A DNA stretch of 64,000 nucleotides from Lysobacter_K sp043738095 (GTDB lineage: Bacteria > Pseudomonadota > Gammaproteobacteria > Xanthomonadales > Xanthomonadaceae). The stretch covers positions 1 to 64,000 of the forward strand of contig JAYSZI010000076.1 of assembly GCA_043738095.1 (NCBI GenBank). Reading direction: 5' to 3'. Under the pieces are notes generated by a model. It saw only the letters and a list, made by a program, of their open reading frames with translations. It had not been told where the DNA came from and made no database searches. Below, piece by piece: positions 37,053 to 46,259 of this stretch (position 1 is its first letter; every line of letters begins with the position of its first letter). Position numbers and translations under genes: made by a program.

Positions 37053-37695
37053 GGTCGGCGGGATCTGAGAGTTGTATGCGGTCACGGGTGGCGTCGCGCA
37101 GCAGCGATTTCAAGGCATCGACGCGATCGCGTGGCAACCGGACCCGCAATCGCGCGCCGGCGGTAACGAACTGTTCGTCGAGTTTTTTCGCCGCGTGCAT
37201 GGCCAAAGCCGCGTGCACGGCGCCGGTGTCTGCGAAGGCGTAGGTCAGTTGCAAGTCGCATGTGGCGATCAGCGGACGGCGCTCGGCACGGCGCAGGCAC
37301 TCAGCGGCGCAGCCACCGTATGCGCGTACCAAGCCACCCACGCCGAGGTTGATGCCGCCGTACCAGCGCGTGACCACGACCACGATACGGTCGAAGCCTT
37401 GGCCGTCAATCGCCGCCAGGATTGGCCGGCCAGCGGTGCCCGCGGGTTCGCCGTCGTCGCTGGAGCGGTACAACGCGTCGAGCCGGTACGCCCAGCAGTT
37501 GTGTGTGGCAGCCCGATCCGTAATTTCCGCGAGGAACGCCAGCGCCGCGTCGGGCGTGTCCACGGGCGCGGCCCGGGCGAGGAATCGGCTGTGTTTTGCC
37601 TCGAGCGTGTGGGTGGCACGAGCGGCGAGGGTGTCCAGGCTAGGCCCGCGCGCCCGTCGCGCAATGGCTTGGGCCCAACCGTTGCTGCATAGCAT
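37033..37695 (-). CDS. yigZ: YigZ/IMPACT family protein
   Basis: This 220-residue protein belongs to the UPF0029/IMPACT family. The conserved region reads KHSRFLARAAPVDTPDAALAF, here 21 residues with KHSRF at the front, then HNCWAYRL, DDGEPAGTAGRPIL, VVVVTRWYGGINLGVGGLV and RAYGGCAAECL. A C-terminal DUF1949-like domain follows. The molecular role is unsettled; eukaryotic IMPACT regulates Gcn2 and YigZ may bind RNA. It lies 33 bases after the anti-sigma candidate and overlaps the ABC exporter. Confidence 0.9.
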   Translation of the reverse strand: MLCSNGWAQAIARRARGPSLDTLAARATHTLEAKHSRFLARAAPVDTPDAALAFLAEITDRAATHNCWAYRLDALYRSSDDGEPAGTAGRPILAAIDGQGFDRIVVVVTRWYGGINLGVGGLVRAYGGCAAECLRRAERRPLIATCDLQLTYAFADTGAVHAALAMHAAKKLDEQFVTAGARLRVRLPRDRVDALKSLLRDATRDRIQLSDPADHDRSLG

Positions 37696-37728
37696 CGAGA
37701 CGTGCGCGAGCGCGCAGCGCGGGGTGAT

Positions 37729-38781
37729 TCATCGACCCAGCTGTGCCAGGTCGTCCGGCACGCGGACGCGCGGGTGGCTGCGGCGGAACAGCGCGAGGCT
37801 TTCACGGGCGCCATCGAGGTCGCGACCGTCGCGGCGGTCGCGGATGCGCTGCAGCCACGCAGGAGGGTCGAGACGGGCGTCGTAGCGCACCGGCAGCTCC
37901 GCCATCGTGAGGCGCGAGCCGGTGACTTCGATGCGGTCGAGGGTGCCGTAGTCCTGTTCGGCAGCGGCAGTCTTAGGCTGCGTTGGCGCGGACTTCTGTG
38001 CCGGCGGCGCAGGGGAAGCAACGCTGCCCGAAGGCCTCGGGGCGGACGACTGGGTTGCCTGCGGTGGTGCGGAGGCGGGCATCGCGGCCGTGTCCGCGGC
38101 ATCGGCGCGGGCGGCGGGGAACGGCTCAGGCGACCTGCCGCTCGCGCGCTCGCGCCGCTCGACGGTGGGCGCCGGCGCGGGGGCGCGGTTCGCGGCGGCC
38201 CGCGATGCCGCCTGCCGGGCCGTGGCCTGCCCGGCGTAGTCGGCATAGGGCGGGATTGCGTCGTCGCCGAAATCCGATGGTGCCGAACCCGGTGTCGGCG
38301 GGGGGCTAGGCGCCTTTGCCATTGCAGGCAGCGGGGCGTTGCGCGGGCGCCCCGCCTTGGCGACTGTGGGCGCGGGTGGCGGTGGCGGACTGTTGATGGC
38401 GGACTCGGCAACGGGATTCGCGGCCGCGAGCACATCCTCGGGCAGCGCAGCTTCGCTGCTAACTGCCGCTGCCGCTGCACTGGGCTGTTCGCCCAGCGAC
38501 GGTCGGGTGTGCAACATGGGCTGCAACTGCCACGCCAGCCCAACCACGATCACCAGGCTTGCAGCCGCGCCGACCAGGGTCGGCCAGCGCAGCGGCGGCG
38601 ATCGCCGCCGCTGCGGCCGCGGCCGAGGCGCCACAGCCGCATGCGCGGCGGCGAGGATCTTGGCATCCAGCGCGGGCGACGGGCCGTCGTGCGGGCCGAT
38701 GCGCGACAGGCGCTCGGCCCAGACGCGCTCGTCCGGCGTCAGCGGCTCGGGGTGGGTCGGGGGGACGTTGTGGGAGTTCAT
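37729..38781 (-). CDS. Membrane-anchored anti-sigma candidate with Pro-rich periplasmic linker
   Basis: This 350-residue protein overlaps the ECF sigma gene by ATGA, the usual place of an anti-sigma factor. Residues 1-65 would be cytoplasmic (PDERVWAERLSRIGPHDGPS), 66-87 form one membrane helix (LVGAAASLVIVVGLAW), and 88-275 are extremely Pro/Ala-rich. Residues 276-350 are a distinct domain starting TLDRIEVTGSRL and ending DDLAQLGR. No zinc-finger motif (HxxxCxxC) is present, so the anti-sigma role is inferred from context and topology. The layout recalls TonB. The motif is shared with the lipoprotein at 42454-44217. Confidence 0.62.
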   Translation of the reverse strand: MNSHNVPPTHPEPLTPDERVWAERLSRIGPHDGPSPALDAKILAAAHAAVAPRPRPQRRRSPPLRWPTLVGAAASLVIVVGLAWQLQPMLHTRPSLGEQPSAAAAAVSSEAALPEDVLAAANPVAESAINSPPPPPAPTVAKAGRPRNAPLPAMAKAPSPPPTPGSAPSDFGDDAIPPYADYAGQATARQAASRAAANRAPAPAPTVERRERASGRSPEPFPAARADAADTAAMPASAPPQATQSSAPRPSGSVASPAPPAQKSAPTQPKTAAAEQDYGTLDRIEVTGSRLTMAELPVRYDARLDPPAWLQRIRDRRDGRDLDGARESLALFRRSHPRVRVPDDLAQLGR

Positions 38782-39332
38782 TCGCTCAATCTCGCGCGCA
38801 GCTTGTCCATCGCGTAACGCAGCCGCGACTTGACGGTTTCACGGCCTGCACCGGTGATGGCGCCGATCTCGTCCAGGCTCAATTCCTGTTCCAGTCTCAG
38901 CAGCACCACCTCACGTTGCTCGTCGGGCAATTCCGCGATCGCGCGCTGCAGGCGGCGGCGCTGTTCGAAGTCCGACAGTTCGCGCTCGGGCGTGCTCGGG
39001 TCGGGCACCCGCGCCGCGCGCTCGTCGCCGTCCTCGGGCGCCGGCGGGCGGTGCTTGAGCCCGCGCCAGTAATCATTGAGGCGATTGTGGGCGATGCGGA
39101 ACAGCCAGGTGCTGAACGCGGCGTCGGGCTTCCAGCCGGCGCGCGCGGCGATCACGCGCTGCCAGACGTCCTGAAAGAACTCGTCGGCCAGCGCCTGATC
39201 GCGCGTCTGCCGCAGCAGAAAGCGATACAGCGGGCCGCGGTGGCGGCCGTACAGCAACTCGAACGCGGCCGCGTCGCCGCCCGTCCAGGCCAGCATCAGC
39301 ACATCGTCGCTTGCGTCCGCGCTCGAATTCAT
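38778..39332 (-). CDS. ECF RNA polymerase sigma factor
   Basis: The 184-residue protein has sigma-70 region 2 (LLYGRHRGPLYRFLLRQ, ADEFFQDVWQRVI, FSTWLFRIAHNRLNDYWR) and region 4 (LPDEQREVVLLRLEQELSL, DEIGAITGAGRETVKSRLRYA), so it is an extracytoplasmic-function sigma factor. Start ATG 39332 (MNSSADASDD) is preferred to the in-frame start at 39422. It heads a minus-strand run with the anti-sigma candidate, yigZ and an ABC exporter. The signal it answers to is unknown. Confidence 0.9.
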   Translation of the reverse strand: MNSSADASDDVLMLAWTGGDAAAFELLYGRHRGPLYRFLLRQTRDQALADEFFQDVWQRVIAARAGWKPDAAFSTWLFRIAHNRLNDYWRGLKHRPPAPEDGDERAARVPDPSTPERELSDFEQRRRLQRAIAELPDEQREVVLLRLEQELSLDEIGAITGAGRETVKSRLRYAMDKLRARLSE

Positions 39333-39539
39333 CGGCAGCAGGGTACGGGCTGGCGTTGTCGGCGTGAAGCCGGCGCAGCTGGGGCCCCACGGCAGTGACG
39401 GGCAGGCAAGGGCAAGGTTCACGCCAGTTCAAACGCGTCAGCGCCCCGGGCGGGGTTATGCGCCGGTGTGGGCGGACGTGGGGCAGCCGGCGCGTTATCC
39501 TGCTGGTTCCACGGGGGGTGGAGCGACAAGGTGGGATAG

Positions 39540-42464
39540 GTGCAGAAAACCGGCTCGCAAGGCAAGCCCCCAGCCGACGACGCGCATATCGCGACGGAGT
39601 CGCTCGCGCTCGCGCTGCAGGACGCCCTACCCAGCGGTTCCCAGGTGGTCGTGCGTTGGCGTGATCCTCAAGGCGCGTTGGACGGCTCGATTTCCGCAGG
39701 CGCAGAGCCCGGCTTGTCACAGCTGGCCGAGCAGCTGTTGGCCGAATGCGCGCCCTCCGGGTTCACCGCGCCCGACGCCGACCCACATCGCGTCACGCTG
39801 GTGTGGGACGCCGCCGACGGTACCCGCGCCACGATCGCCGCCAATTTGCCCGAACCGCTTTCGCCGGCATCGCACGCCGCCTGGCTCGCGCTTGCGCAGC
39901 GGACGGTCACCTCCAACATCGCCGCCGTCCGGGCGCATGCGCGCGCCGAATCCTTGGAAAAGTCCGAGCGGTTGCAGCAGGCGTTGTACGAGATCGCCGA
40001 CCTGGCTGGCTCGGACCTGGAGATGCCCGATATGTTGCGGCGCCTACACGGCGTCGTGGCCGGCCTCATGGTCGCGGAAAATTTCTACATCGTGCTGTAC
40101 GACGATGCGCGAGAGACCTTGCGTTTCCTGTACTTCGCCGATAGTCAGGACAACTACGTCGCCGACCCCGAGCACGAAATCCCCGCTGCCGAGATCCCCA
40201 ACAGTCTGACCCTGGCGCTGCTGCGTCACGGCGACCCGGTGCGCGGTGCCTCGGACTTCGTGCGCATAAAAATGGGCGTGCCGAAAGACCTTGGCCACGG
40301 CCCAGACAGCGCGGACTGGCTGGGCGTACCCATGCGCCGCGACGACCGGGTCTGCGGCGCGATCGTGGTGCAGAGCTACGATCGTCCCGATAGTTACGGC
40401 GAAGAAGAGCGCGCGCTGTTGCTGTTTGTCGCCCAGCACATCCTGACGGCGCTGGACCGCTACCAAGCGCGCGAGGAGCTCGAGCGCCGCGTCGAGGAAC
40501 GTACCCACGCGCTGCAGCTCAGCAACCGTGACCTGCAGGCGGAAATCGTCGAGCGCCAGCGCGCCGAGCGGTTGCAGCGCGCGCTGTTCCGGATCGCCGA
40601 ACTGTCGATCACGACCGAATCGCTGGAGCGCTTCTACGCCCAGGTCCACGATGTCGTCGGCGAACTGCTGTACGCGCGCAACTTCTACATCGCGTTGCTG
40701 TCGGACGACGGGGAGCGGCTGGAATTTCCCTACTCCATCGACGAGCGAGACGGCCCGCGCGTGACCCGCAAGCTGGCCAGGGGCTCAACGGAACGCGTGA
40801 TCGCCTCAGGGATGCCCTTGCTGGCCGAGCGCAAACAGATGGACGCGATGGAAGCGGCCGGTCTCATCCGCACCCTCGGCACGCCGTCGCATTGCTGGCT
40901 GGGCGTGCCGCTGTTCCGCGAAGACGTCGTGGTCGGTGTGATTGCCGTGCAGAGTTACTCGCCGGCGGTGGTGTTCACCGCGCGCGACCAGGAGTTGCTG
41001 ACGTTTGTCGCGCACCACATCGGCATCGGCCTGGCGCGCAAGCAGGCGCAGGAGCGGCTTGTCTGCGCCCATACCGAACTGGAGCAACGCGTCGCATCGC
41101 GCACGCGTGAGCTGGCCGAGACCAATGCCCAGCTAATGGCGCAGATCGGCGAGCGCCTGCGCGCCGAACAGCAACTGATCTATCAGGCTCGTCACGATGC
41201 GCTAACCGGCCTGCCTAACCGCACCGAACTGCTCGACCGGCTGCAAGCGGCACTGCATACCGCGCAGCGCGACCCCACCCAGCTGTTTGCATTGCTGTTC
41301 CTCGACTTGGACCGTTTCAAGCTGGTCAATGACAGCGCCGGGCATGCCGCGGGCGACGACCTGCTGATCGAAGCCGGCCGCCGCATCGTCGGCACGGTGC
41401 GCGCTACGGACACCGTCGCACGGTTGGGCGGCGATGAGTTCGCGGTCCTGATCGAGGGCATCGACAGCCTGCGCGAGGCCGAAGGTATCGCCGCGCACAT
41501 CCTGCATTCGCTGGAACAACCGTGCTGGGTGGCGGGCCACGAAGTATTCCCGTCAGCGAGCGTCGGCATCGCGCTGTGGCATTCGCGCTACGAAAGTGGC
41601 GCCGAGTTGCTACGCGACGCCGATGCCGCGATGTACCGCGCCAAGGCCGGAGGGCGCGACCGCTATGTGGTATTCGACGAGGCGATGCGCGAGGACGCGA
41701 TGCGTATTCTCGACCTTGAAGGCGACCTGCGCCGTGCGATCAATGTCGATGGCTTCACTGCGTTCTTCCAGCCGATCGTGCGGCTGAGCGACAACCACAT
41801 CATCGGCCACGAAGCCTTGCTGCGCTGGCGCCATGAGCGACGTGGTTTGCTGTCGCCGGGGGAATTCATCGGCCTGGGCGCGGACAACGGCCTGATCGAG
41901 GAAGTCGATTGGCAGGTCTACCGCCAAGTGGCCGAACAGCTCGCGCGCGGCGGCGAGGGCTACATTTCGGTGAACGTGTCGCCGCGGCATTTCCGCGCCG
42001 CGGATTTTGCCGATCGGCTGCTGCGCCTGATTGAAACGGCTGGGGCCGATCCGGGCCGGCTGCGCATCGAGATCACCGAAGTCGCGTTGCTCGACGATGT
42101 GCCGCGCGCGCTGCGCATGCTGCAGAGCCTGCGCAGCCATGGCGTGCTCGCGCAGCTGGACGACTTCGGCACCGGTTTTTCGGCGTTGTCCTACCTGCAC
42201 CGCTTCCCGATCGAGTGTCTGAAAATTGACCAGAGCTTTGTCGCCGGCCTAGTCGGCGAGTCGCGCATGGAAAGCGTCGCGGTGGTGCGCGCGATTCAGG
42301 CGCTCGCCGGCACGCTCGGCATCCATACCATCGGCGAGGGCATCGAGACCCAAGCCCAGCGCGATGTGCTGACCGACTTGGGCTGCGTGTACGGACAGGG
42401 CTACCTGCTCGGACGCCCGGCACCGGAGCCGGTGCCGGGCGCAATGCCGGTCGCTACTGGCTGA
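39540..42464 (+). CDS. GAF-GAF-GGDEF-EAL bifunctional c-di-GMP protein
   Basis: This 974-residue cytoplasmic protein starts with GTG 39540. After a ~140-residue N-terminal region come GAF domain 1 (about 150-300), a coiled coil, GAF domain 2 (about 355-510) and another coiled coil. The diguanylate cyclase domain (about 560-725) carries GGDEF near residue 630. The phosphodiesterase domain (about 735-970) carries EALLRW near 758, SVNVSPRHF, IEITE, DDFGTGFSALSYL and KIDQSF. Both catalytic signatures look intact, so it may make or degrade c-di-GMP depending on GAF ligands. It is divergent from the sigma operon and ends 11 bases inside the convergent lipoprotein gene. Confidence 0.93.
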   Translation: MQKTGSQGKPPADDAHIATESLALALQDALPSGSQVVVRWRDPQGALDGSISAGAEPGLSQLAEQLLAECAPSGFTAPDADPHRVTLVWDAADGTRATIAANLPEPLSPASHAAWLALAQRTVTSNIAAVRAHARAESLEKSERLQQALYEIADLAGSDLEMPDMLRRLHGVVAGLMVAENFYIVLYDDARETLRFLYFADSQDNYVADPEHEIPAAEIPNSLTLALLRHGDPVRGASDFVRIKMGVPKDLGHGPDSADWLGVPMRRDDRVCGAIVVQSYDRPDSYGEEERALLLFVAQHILTALDRYQAREELERRVEERTHALQLSNRDLQAEIVERQRAERLQRALFRIAELSITTESLERFYAQVHDVVGELLYARNFYIALLSDDGERLEFPYSIDERDGPRVTRKLARGSTERVIASGMPLLAERKQMDAMEAAGLIRTLGTPSHCWLGVPLFREDVVVGVIAVQSYSPAVVFTARDQELLTFVAHHIGIGLARKQAQERLVCAHTELEQRVASRTRELAETNAQLMAQIGERLRAEQQLIYQARHDALTGLPNRTELLDRLQAALHTAQRDPTQLFALLFLDLDRFKLVNDSAGHAAGDDLLIEAGRRIVGTVRATDTVARLGGDEFAVLIEGIDSLREAEGIAAHILHSLEQPCWVAGHEVFPSASVGIALWHSRYESGAELLRDADAAMYRAKAGGRDRYVVFDEAMREDAMRILDLEGDLRRAINVDGFTAFFQPIVRLSDNHIIGHEALLRWRHERRGLLSPGEFIGLGADNGLIEEVDWQVYRQVAEQLARGGEGYISVNVSPRHFRAADFADRLLRLIETAGADPGRLRIEITEVALLDDVPRALRMLQSLRSHGVLAQLDDFGTGFSALSYLHRFPIECLKIDQSFVAGLVGESRMESVAVVRAIQALAGTLGIHTIGEGIETQAQRDVLTDLGCVYGQGYLLGRPAPEPVPGAMPVATG

Positions 42465-44217
42465 TCGCGGGCTCGTTCAGCCCCAGCTGGCCGGACTGCC
42501 CCGCGATCAGCTGGCGTGCCGTTTCGATCAGACCGAGCAATTCGGCGCGTTCCCCGCGACGGTCCTGGCCGCGACTAGCGCGCGCGGTATCGGCGATCGC
42601 CTGCCAACCCCAACCGTCGGTCCGGGTGCCACCGCGCAACGCATCGGCAAACCCCGCCACCGCTGCGGCCAGGCGCAGCGATTCGCTAGGCTGCGCGCTC
42701 AGCTGCGAACGCAGGATCGGCGTCTCGATCAGGCGGCTGCTGTCGCTGCCCGGGGACTTGTAACGCAGGCGCAAGTGGGCGAGTTCGCCGGGATTGCCCT
42801 TGGCGGTGGGCTTGGCGTCGTAGCGCAATGCGGGTAGGCGTTCGCTGCCAGCGCCAACCGGGGTGATCTCGTACAACGCAGTGACCTGATGGCCGGCGCC
42901 AATGTCGCCGGCATCAATCCGGTCGTTGGCGAAATCCTCGCGTCGCAGCACGCGGTTCTCGTAGCCGATCAGTCGGTACTCCGCCACCAGCGCCGGGTTG
43001 AATTCGACCTGCACTTTCACATCGCGGGCGATCGTCAGCAGGGTCGATCCCATCTGCTCGACCAGCACCTTGCGCGCCTCGGCCACACTGTCGATGTAGG
43101 CATGGTTGCCGTCGCCGACATCGGCCAGCTTCTCCGCGAGCGCATCGTTGTAGTTGCCCTGGCCGTAGCCGAGCGTGGTCAGGGCGATGCCGGTCTTGCG
43201 CTGGTCGGCAACCAGCGTTTCCAGCGCGCCGGGGTCGACCGTGCCGACGTTGAAATCGCCGTCGGTGGCGAGAATCACCCGGTTGACGCCGCCTTTGACG
43301 AACGCCTGCTTCGCCATCGCGTACGCGAGCGCGATGCCGTCGCCGCCGTTGGTGCTGCCGCCGGGTTCGAGCCGGTCCAGCGCGGCGAGAATCTCGTCCT
43401 GGCGATTGCCAGCGGTCGGCGCCAACACCAGCCCGGCCGAGCCGGCATAGACCACGATCGACACCCGGTCCTGCGCACGCAACCTGGGCAGCAGTTGCCG
43501 CAGCGACTCCTTCACCAGCGGCAGCTTGTCGGGTGAATCCATCGAGCCCGAGGTGTCGATCAAAAACACCAGATTGGCCGGCGGCAGCGTGGCTTTGGGC
43601 ACGTCGTAGCCCTTGATGCCGATCATCAGCAACTGGCGTTTGCCGTTCCACGGCGCGGGCGCGAGCTGCGTGCTCACCTTGAAGGGGGTCTCGCGCGAGC
43701 TCGGGCCGGGATGGCCGTAGTCGAAGTAGTTTAGGAATTCCTCGGCCCGCACCGCGTCGGCTGGCGGGCGGATGCCAGCGCGCAGCATGCGCCGCACGTT
43801 GCTGTAGCTGCCGGTGTCGACATCGATCGAGAACGTCGACACTGGCTGCTCGGAGGCGCGCTGGGGCGGGTTGTCGTCGTGGTGCGCGTACTTTTCGGTG
43901 TTGGCGATCGGCTGCGGCAAGACCAGGTTCGCCGATGTCATGCGAGTGCCGGTGACCTCCAACCGGTCGAGCGACATCTGCGCCTCGGGGGCGGGCGGGG
44001 CTATGGCCATGATGGGTGCGGCATCGGCGGGCACGGCGACGCCGGGCGGGGGCTGTGGCGCGTTGACTTGTATTTTGCTGGCGCTTTCGGCCACAACCGA
44101 TGCGGGTTCCTCACTCGAGGTCTGGCAGGCGGTAACCGCAAGGCAGGACAGCAGTGCGGCGGATAGAGCGGTGCGCGAGGTAGTGCGAAGGCTGGCTAGC
44201 TGGGTCGTGCGTTTCAT
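42454..44217 (-). CDS. von Willebrand factor A lipoprotein (YfbK/DUF3520 type)
   Basis: This 587-residue protein has a lipoprotein-type N-terminus (LSCLAVTAC, Cys31). It has the sequence SLDRLEVTGTRM at residues 82-93, and a YfbK-like region with PVSTFSIDVDTGSYSNVRRM and FLNYFDYGHPGP. The vWA domain has the metal site Asp221-x-Ser-Gly-Ser (DTSGSM). The C-terminal part (about 440-580) fits DUF3520. Such proteins probably mediate protein contacts in the envelope; no enzyme activity is known. The EVTG motif is almost the same as in the anti-sigma candidate 3.7 kb away. Confidence 0.88.
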   Translation of the reverse strand: MKRTTQLASLRTTSRTALSAALLSCLAVTACQTSSEEPASVVAESASKIQVNAPQPPPGVAVPADAAPIMAIAPPAPEAQMSLDRLEVTGTRMTSANLVLPQPIANTEKYAHHDDNPPQRASEQPVSTFSIDVDTGSYSNVRRMLRAGIRPPADAVRAEEFLNYFDYGHPGPSSRETPFKVSTQLAPAPWNGKRQLLMIGIKGYDVPKATLPPANLVFLIDTSGSMDSPDKLPLVKESLRQLLPRLRAQDRVSIVVYAGSAGLVLAPTAGNRQDEILAALDRLEPGGSTNGGDGIALAYAMAKQAFVKGGVNRVILATDGDFNVGTVDPGALETLVADQRKTGIALTTLGYGQGNYNDALAEKLADVGDGNHAYIDSVAEARKVLVEQMGSTLLTIARDVKVQVEFNPALVAEYRLIGYENRVLRREDFANDRIDAGDIGAGHQVTALYEITPVGAGSERLPALRYDAKPTAKGNPGELAHLRLRYKSPGSDSSRLIETPILRSQLSAQPSESLRLAAAVAGFADALRGGTRTDGWGWQAIADTARASRGQDRRGERAELLGLIETARQLIAGQSGQLGLNEPAISQ

Positions 44218-44543
44218 GGGTGGTCCCCGTGGTTAGGTCAGGGGGAGAAACGTGCCGCAGTCGGGTCCGGGGTTAGCGAAACAAAAAAAGTTTTCGGCAG
44301 CGGTCGCCCTTGGGCAACGATCCGCGTCGAGCGTTAGGGAGCCGCGGATAAGTTGATTCCGTTCGTGTGAGCTCGTCCATCCATGAATGGAATCAACGGC
44401 CTGCGCACTTCGACGACCAGCTTTGACTTGTTCAGACCCTCCTTGGGCAGAGCGGCCCGGCTGCCGAACTGCCGGCCCGGACGCACGCCTGCGTCGAGCT
44501 AGCAACCAGGGACAGCGACGCAGGCCGAGTGCTCGACGCTCGA
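44218..44543. other. Non-coding gap holding one inverted-repeat copy
   Basis: No gene is seen in these 326 bases between two minus-strand genes. It holds repeat copy B (44352-44446) and, near the start of the vWA gene, an A-rich tract (ACAAAAAAAGTTTT at 44280-44293) that may be part of that gene's promoter. Confidence 0.6.
44352..44446 (-). repeat. Copy B of a ~95 bp inverted repeat (REP-like palindrome plus tail)
   Basis: The palindrome GTTGATTCCGTTCGTG...GGAATCAAC at 44352-44397 is followed by CTTTGACTTGTTCAGACCCT at 44421-44440. Read on the opposite strand, copy A near 46.1 kb gives nearly the same order of sequence. The two copies are therefore inverted and flank the aldehyde dehydrogenase gene. 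Confidence 0.85.
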
Positions 44544-45971
44544 TCAACCCTTGATCACCAGCAACCGTTGCTCAGTCATGTCCTCGATCGCGTAGCGCAC
44601 GCCTTCGCGGCCGAGGCCGGACTGCTTCACGCCGCCGTAGGGCATGTTGTCGACGCGGAAGCTCGGCACGTCGCCGACGATCACGCTGCCGACTTCCAGC
44701 CGGTCCCAGGCGCGCATAGCGTGATCGAGGCGGCCGGTGAACACACCCGTCTGCAGGCCGAAATCGCTGCGATTGACCATCGCCAGCACCGTGTCGAAAT
44801 CGTCGAACGGCTCCAGCATCGCGACCGGTCCGAACGCTTCTTTGCGGTAGAGGTCGCTCGCATGCGGCACGTTTTCCAGCAGCGTGGCCGGAAACAGATT
44901 GCCGTCGCGGGCACCCCCGACCAAGCGCGTGGCGCCGTCCTTGCGCGCCGCGGCGATCCAGCTTTCGATGCGCTTGGCGGCGTCGGCGTCGATCAGCGGG
45001 CCGATGAAGTTACGCTCATCGCGCGGGTCGCCCATGCGCAGCTTTGCCACAGCGGTTTTTAGTTTCTTGCGTAGCTTCTGGTAGATGTCGACGTGGGCGT
45101 GGATCGCCTGCACGCTGACGCAGCTCTGGCCGCTCTGGTAATAGGCGCCGAACACCAGCCGTTCGACCACGTGATCGAGGTCCGTGCCCGGGTCCGCGTC
45201 GACAATGCAGGCCGCATTGCCCCCCAGTTCCAACGTGACGCGCTTGCGCCCGGCGCGCGCTTTGAGCTCCCAGCCGACGAGTCCGCCGGTAAAGCTCAAC
45301 AGCGCGATGCGTTCGTCTTCGACCAGCGGCGCAGCATCGGCGTTGGAGCATGGCAGCACCGAAAATGCGCCTTTGGGCAGATCGGTCTCGGCCAACACCT
45401 CAGCGATGATCAATGCCCCGATCGGCGTCTTCGCCGCGGGCTTCAGTACGAACGAACAACCCGCTGCGATCGCCGGCGCGACCTTGTGCGCGACCAGGTT
45501 GAGCGGGAAGTTGAACGGGGTGATGAAGCTGCACGCGCCGACCGGCACGCGCTTAATCATCCCGCGATAGCCACGCGTGCGCGGCGATATCTGCAATTGG
45601 ATCACCTCGCCGCCAATGCGCGTGGCTTCGCCGGCGGCGATGCGGAACGTGTCGATCAGGCGGGCAACTTCGCCGCGCGCGTCTTTGATCGGCTTGCCGG
45701 CTTCGATGCACAGGGCGAGGGCGAGTTCTTCGGCGCGCTGGCCGAAGCGGGCCGCGCAATGCTCGAGCACATCGCGGCGCGCGTCCGGCGGAAACGCCGC
45801 CATCGCCCCGCGGGACTTGTGCGCGGCGGCGATCGCCTTGCGTACGGCGGCGGCATCGGCGAGCGCGACACGCGTGGCGCGCTTGCCGCTGTACTTGTCC
45901 AGCACCTCCAGGTCGGTGTTGGCCGCGACCGGGCGGTTGGCGAGGTAGTAGGGATAGCTTTTCTGCAGCAT
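44544..45971 (-). CDS. Aldehyde dehydrogenase of unassigned substrate
   Basis: This 475-residue NAD(P)-dependent aldehyde dehydrogenase has the fold signatures FITPFNFPLNLVAHKVAPA, SFTGG, the general-base Glu in VTLELGGNAA and the nucleophile Cys in SGQSCVSVQ. PYGGVKQSGLGREG near the C-terminus is typical. It resembles lactaldehyde/phosphonoacetaldehyde-type enzymes, but the substrate cannot be assigned. It stands alone, framed on both sides by inverted copies of a ~95 bp repeat, so it may have been moved or inserted as a unit. Confidence 0.87.
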   Translation of the reverse strand: MLQKSYPYYLANRPVAANTDLEVLDKYSGKRATRVALADAAAVRKAIAAAHKSRGAMAAFPPDARRDVLEHCAARFGQRAEELALALCIEAGKPIKDARGEVARLIDTFRIAAGEATRIGGEVIQLQISPRTRGYRGMIKRVPVGACSFITPFNFPLNLVAHKVAPAIAAGCSFVLKPAAKTPIGALIIAEVLAETDLPKGAFSVLPCSNADAAPLVEDERIALLSFTGGLVGWELKARAGRKRVTLELGGNAACIVDADPGTDLDHVVERLVFGAYYQSGQSCVSVQAIHAHVDIYQKLRKKLKTAVAKLRMGDPRDERNFIGPLIDADAAKRIESWIAAARKDGATRLVGGARDGNLFPATLLENVPHASDLYRKEAFGPVAMLEPFDDFDTVLAMVNRSDFGLQTGVFTGRLDHAMRAWDRLEVGSVIVGDVPSFRVDNMPYGGVKQSGLGREGVRYAIEDMTEQRLLVIKG

Positions 45972-46041
45972 CGCGGGTCTCCATGTCGGGCCAGCCTGAC
46001 GCCGCTCGGGTTAATGCCGGGTCACGCCATCAGCTGACGCT

Positions 46042-46137
46042 AGGGAGGATCTGAACAAGTCAAAGGCCGGTCGCCGGAGTGTCGCAGCCCGTTGATTCCC
46101 TTCATGGTTCGACAAGCTCACCACGAACGGAATCAAC
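46042..46137 (+). repeat. Copy A of the ~95 bp inverted repeat
   Basis: AGGGAGGATCTGAACAAGTC at 46042-46061 is followed by the palindrome GTTGATTCCCTTCATG...GGAATCAAC at 46091-46137. The palindrome contains the core TTCGACAAGCTCACCACGAA. It is the inverted partner of copy B at 44352-44446. A similar core is, from memory, a frequent intergenic repeat in several proteobacteria. Confidence 0.85.
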
Positions 46138-46259
46138 CTGTTCGGCCCTTCCCTGGGTGATCAAGGCGAGAAGCGCGGCATCGCCGGCAGCCTGTACTGA
46201 TTCCGCCGAACGGTGGCTACATCCGGCCTGCGATGAAGCTGCATTGGCCGCTGCGCCCA

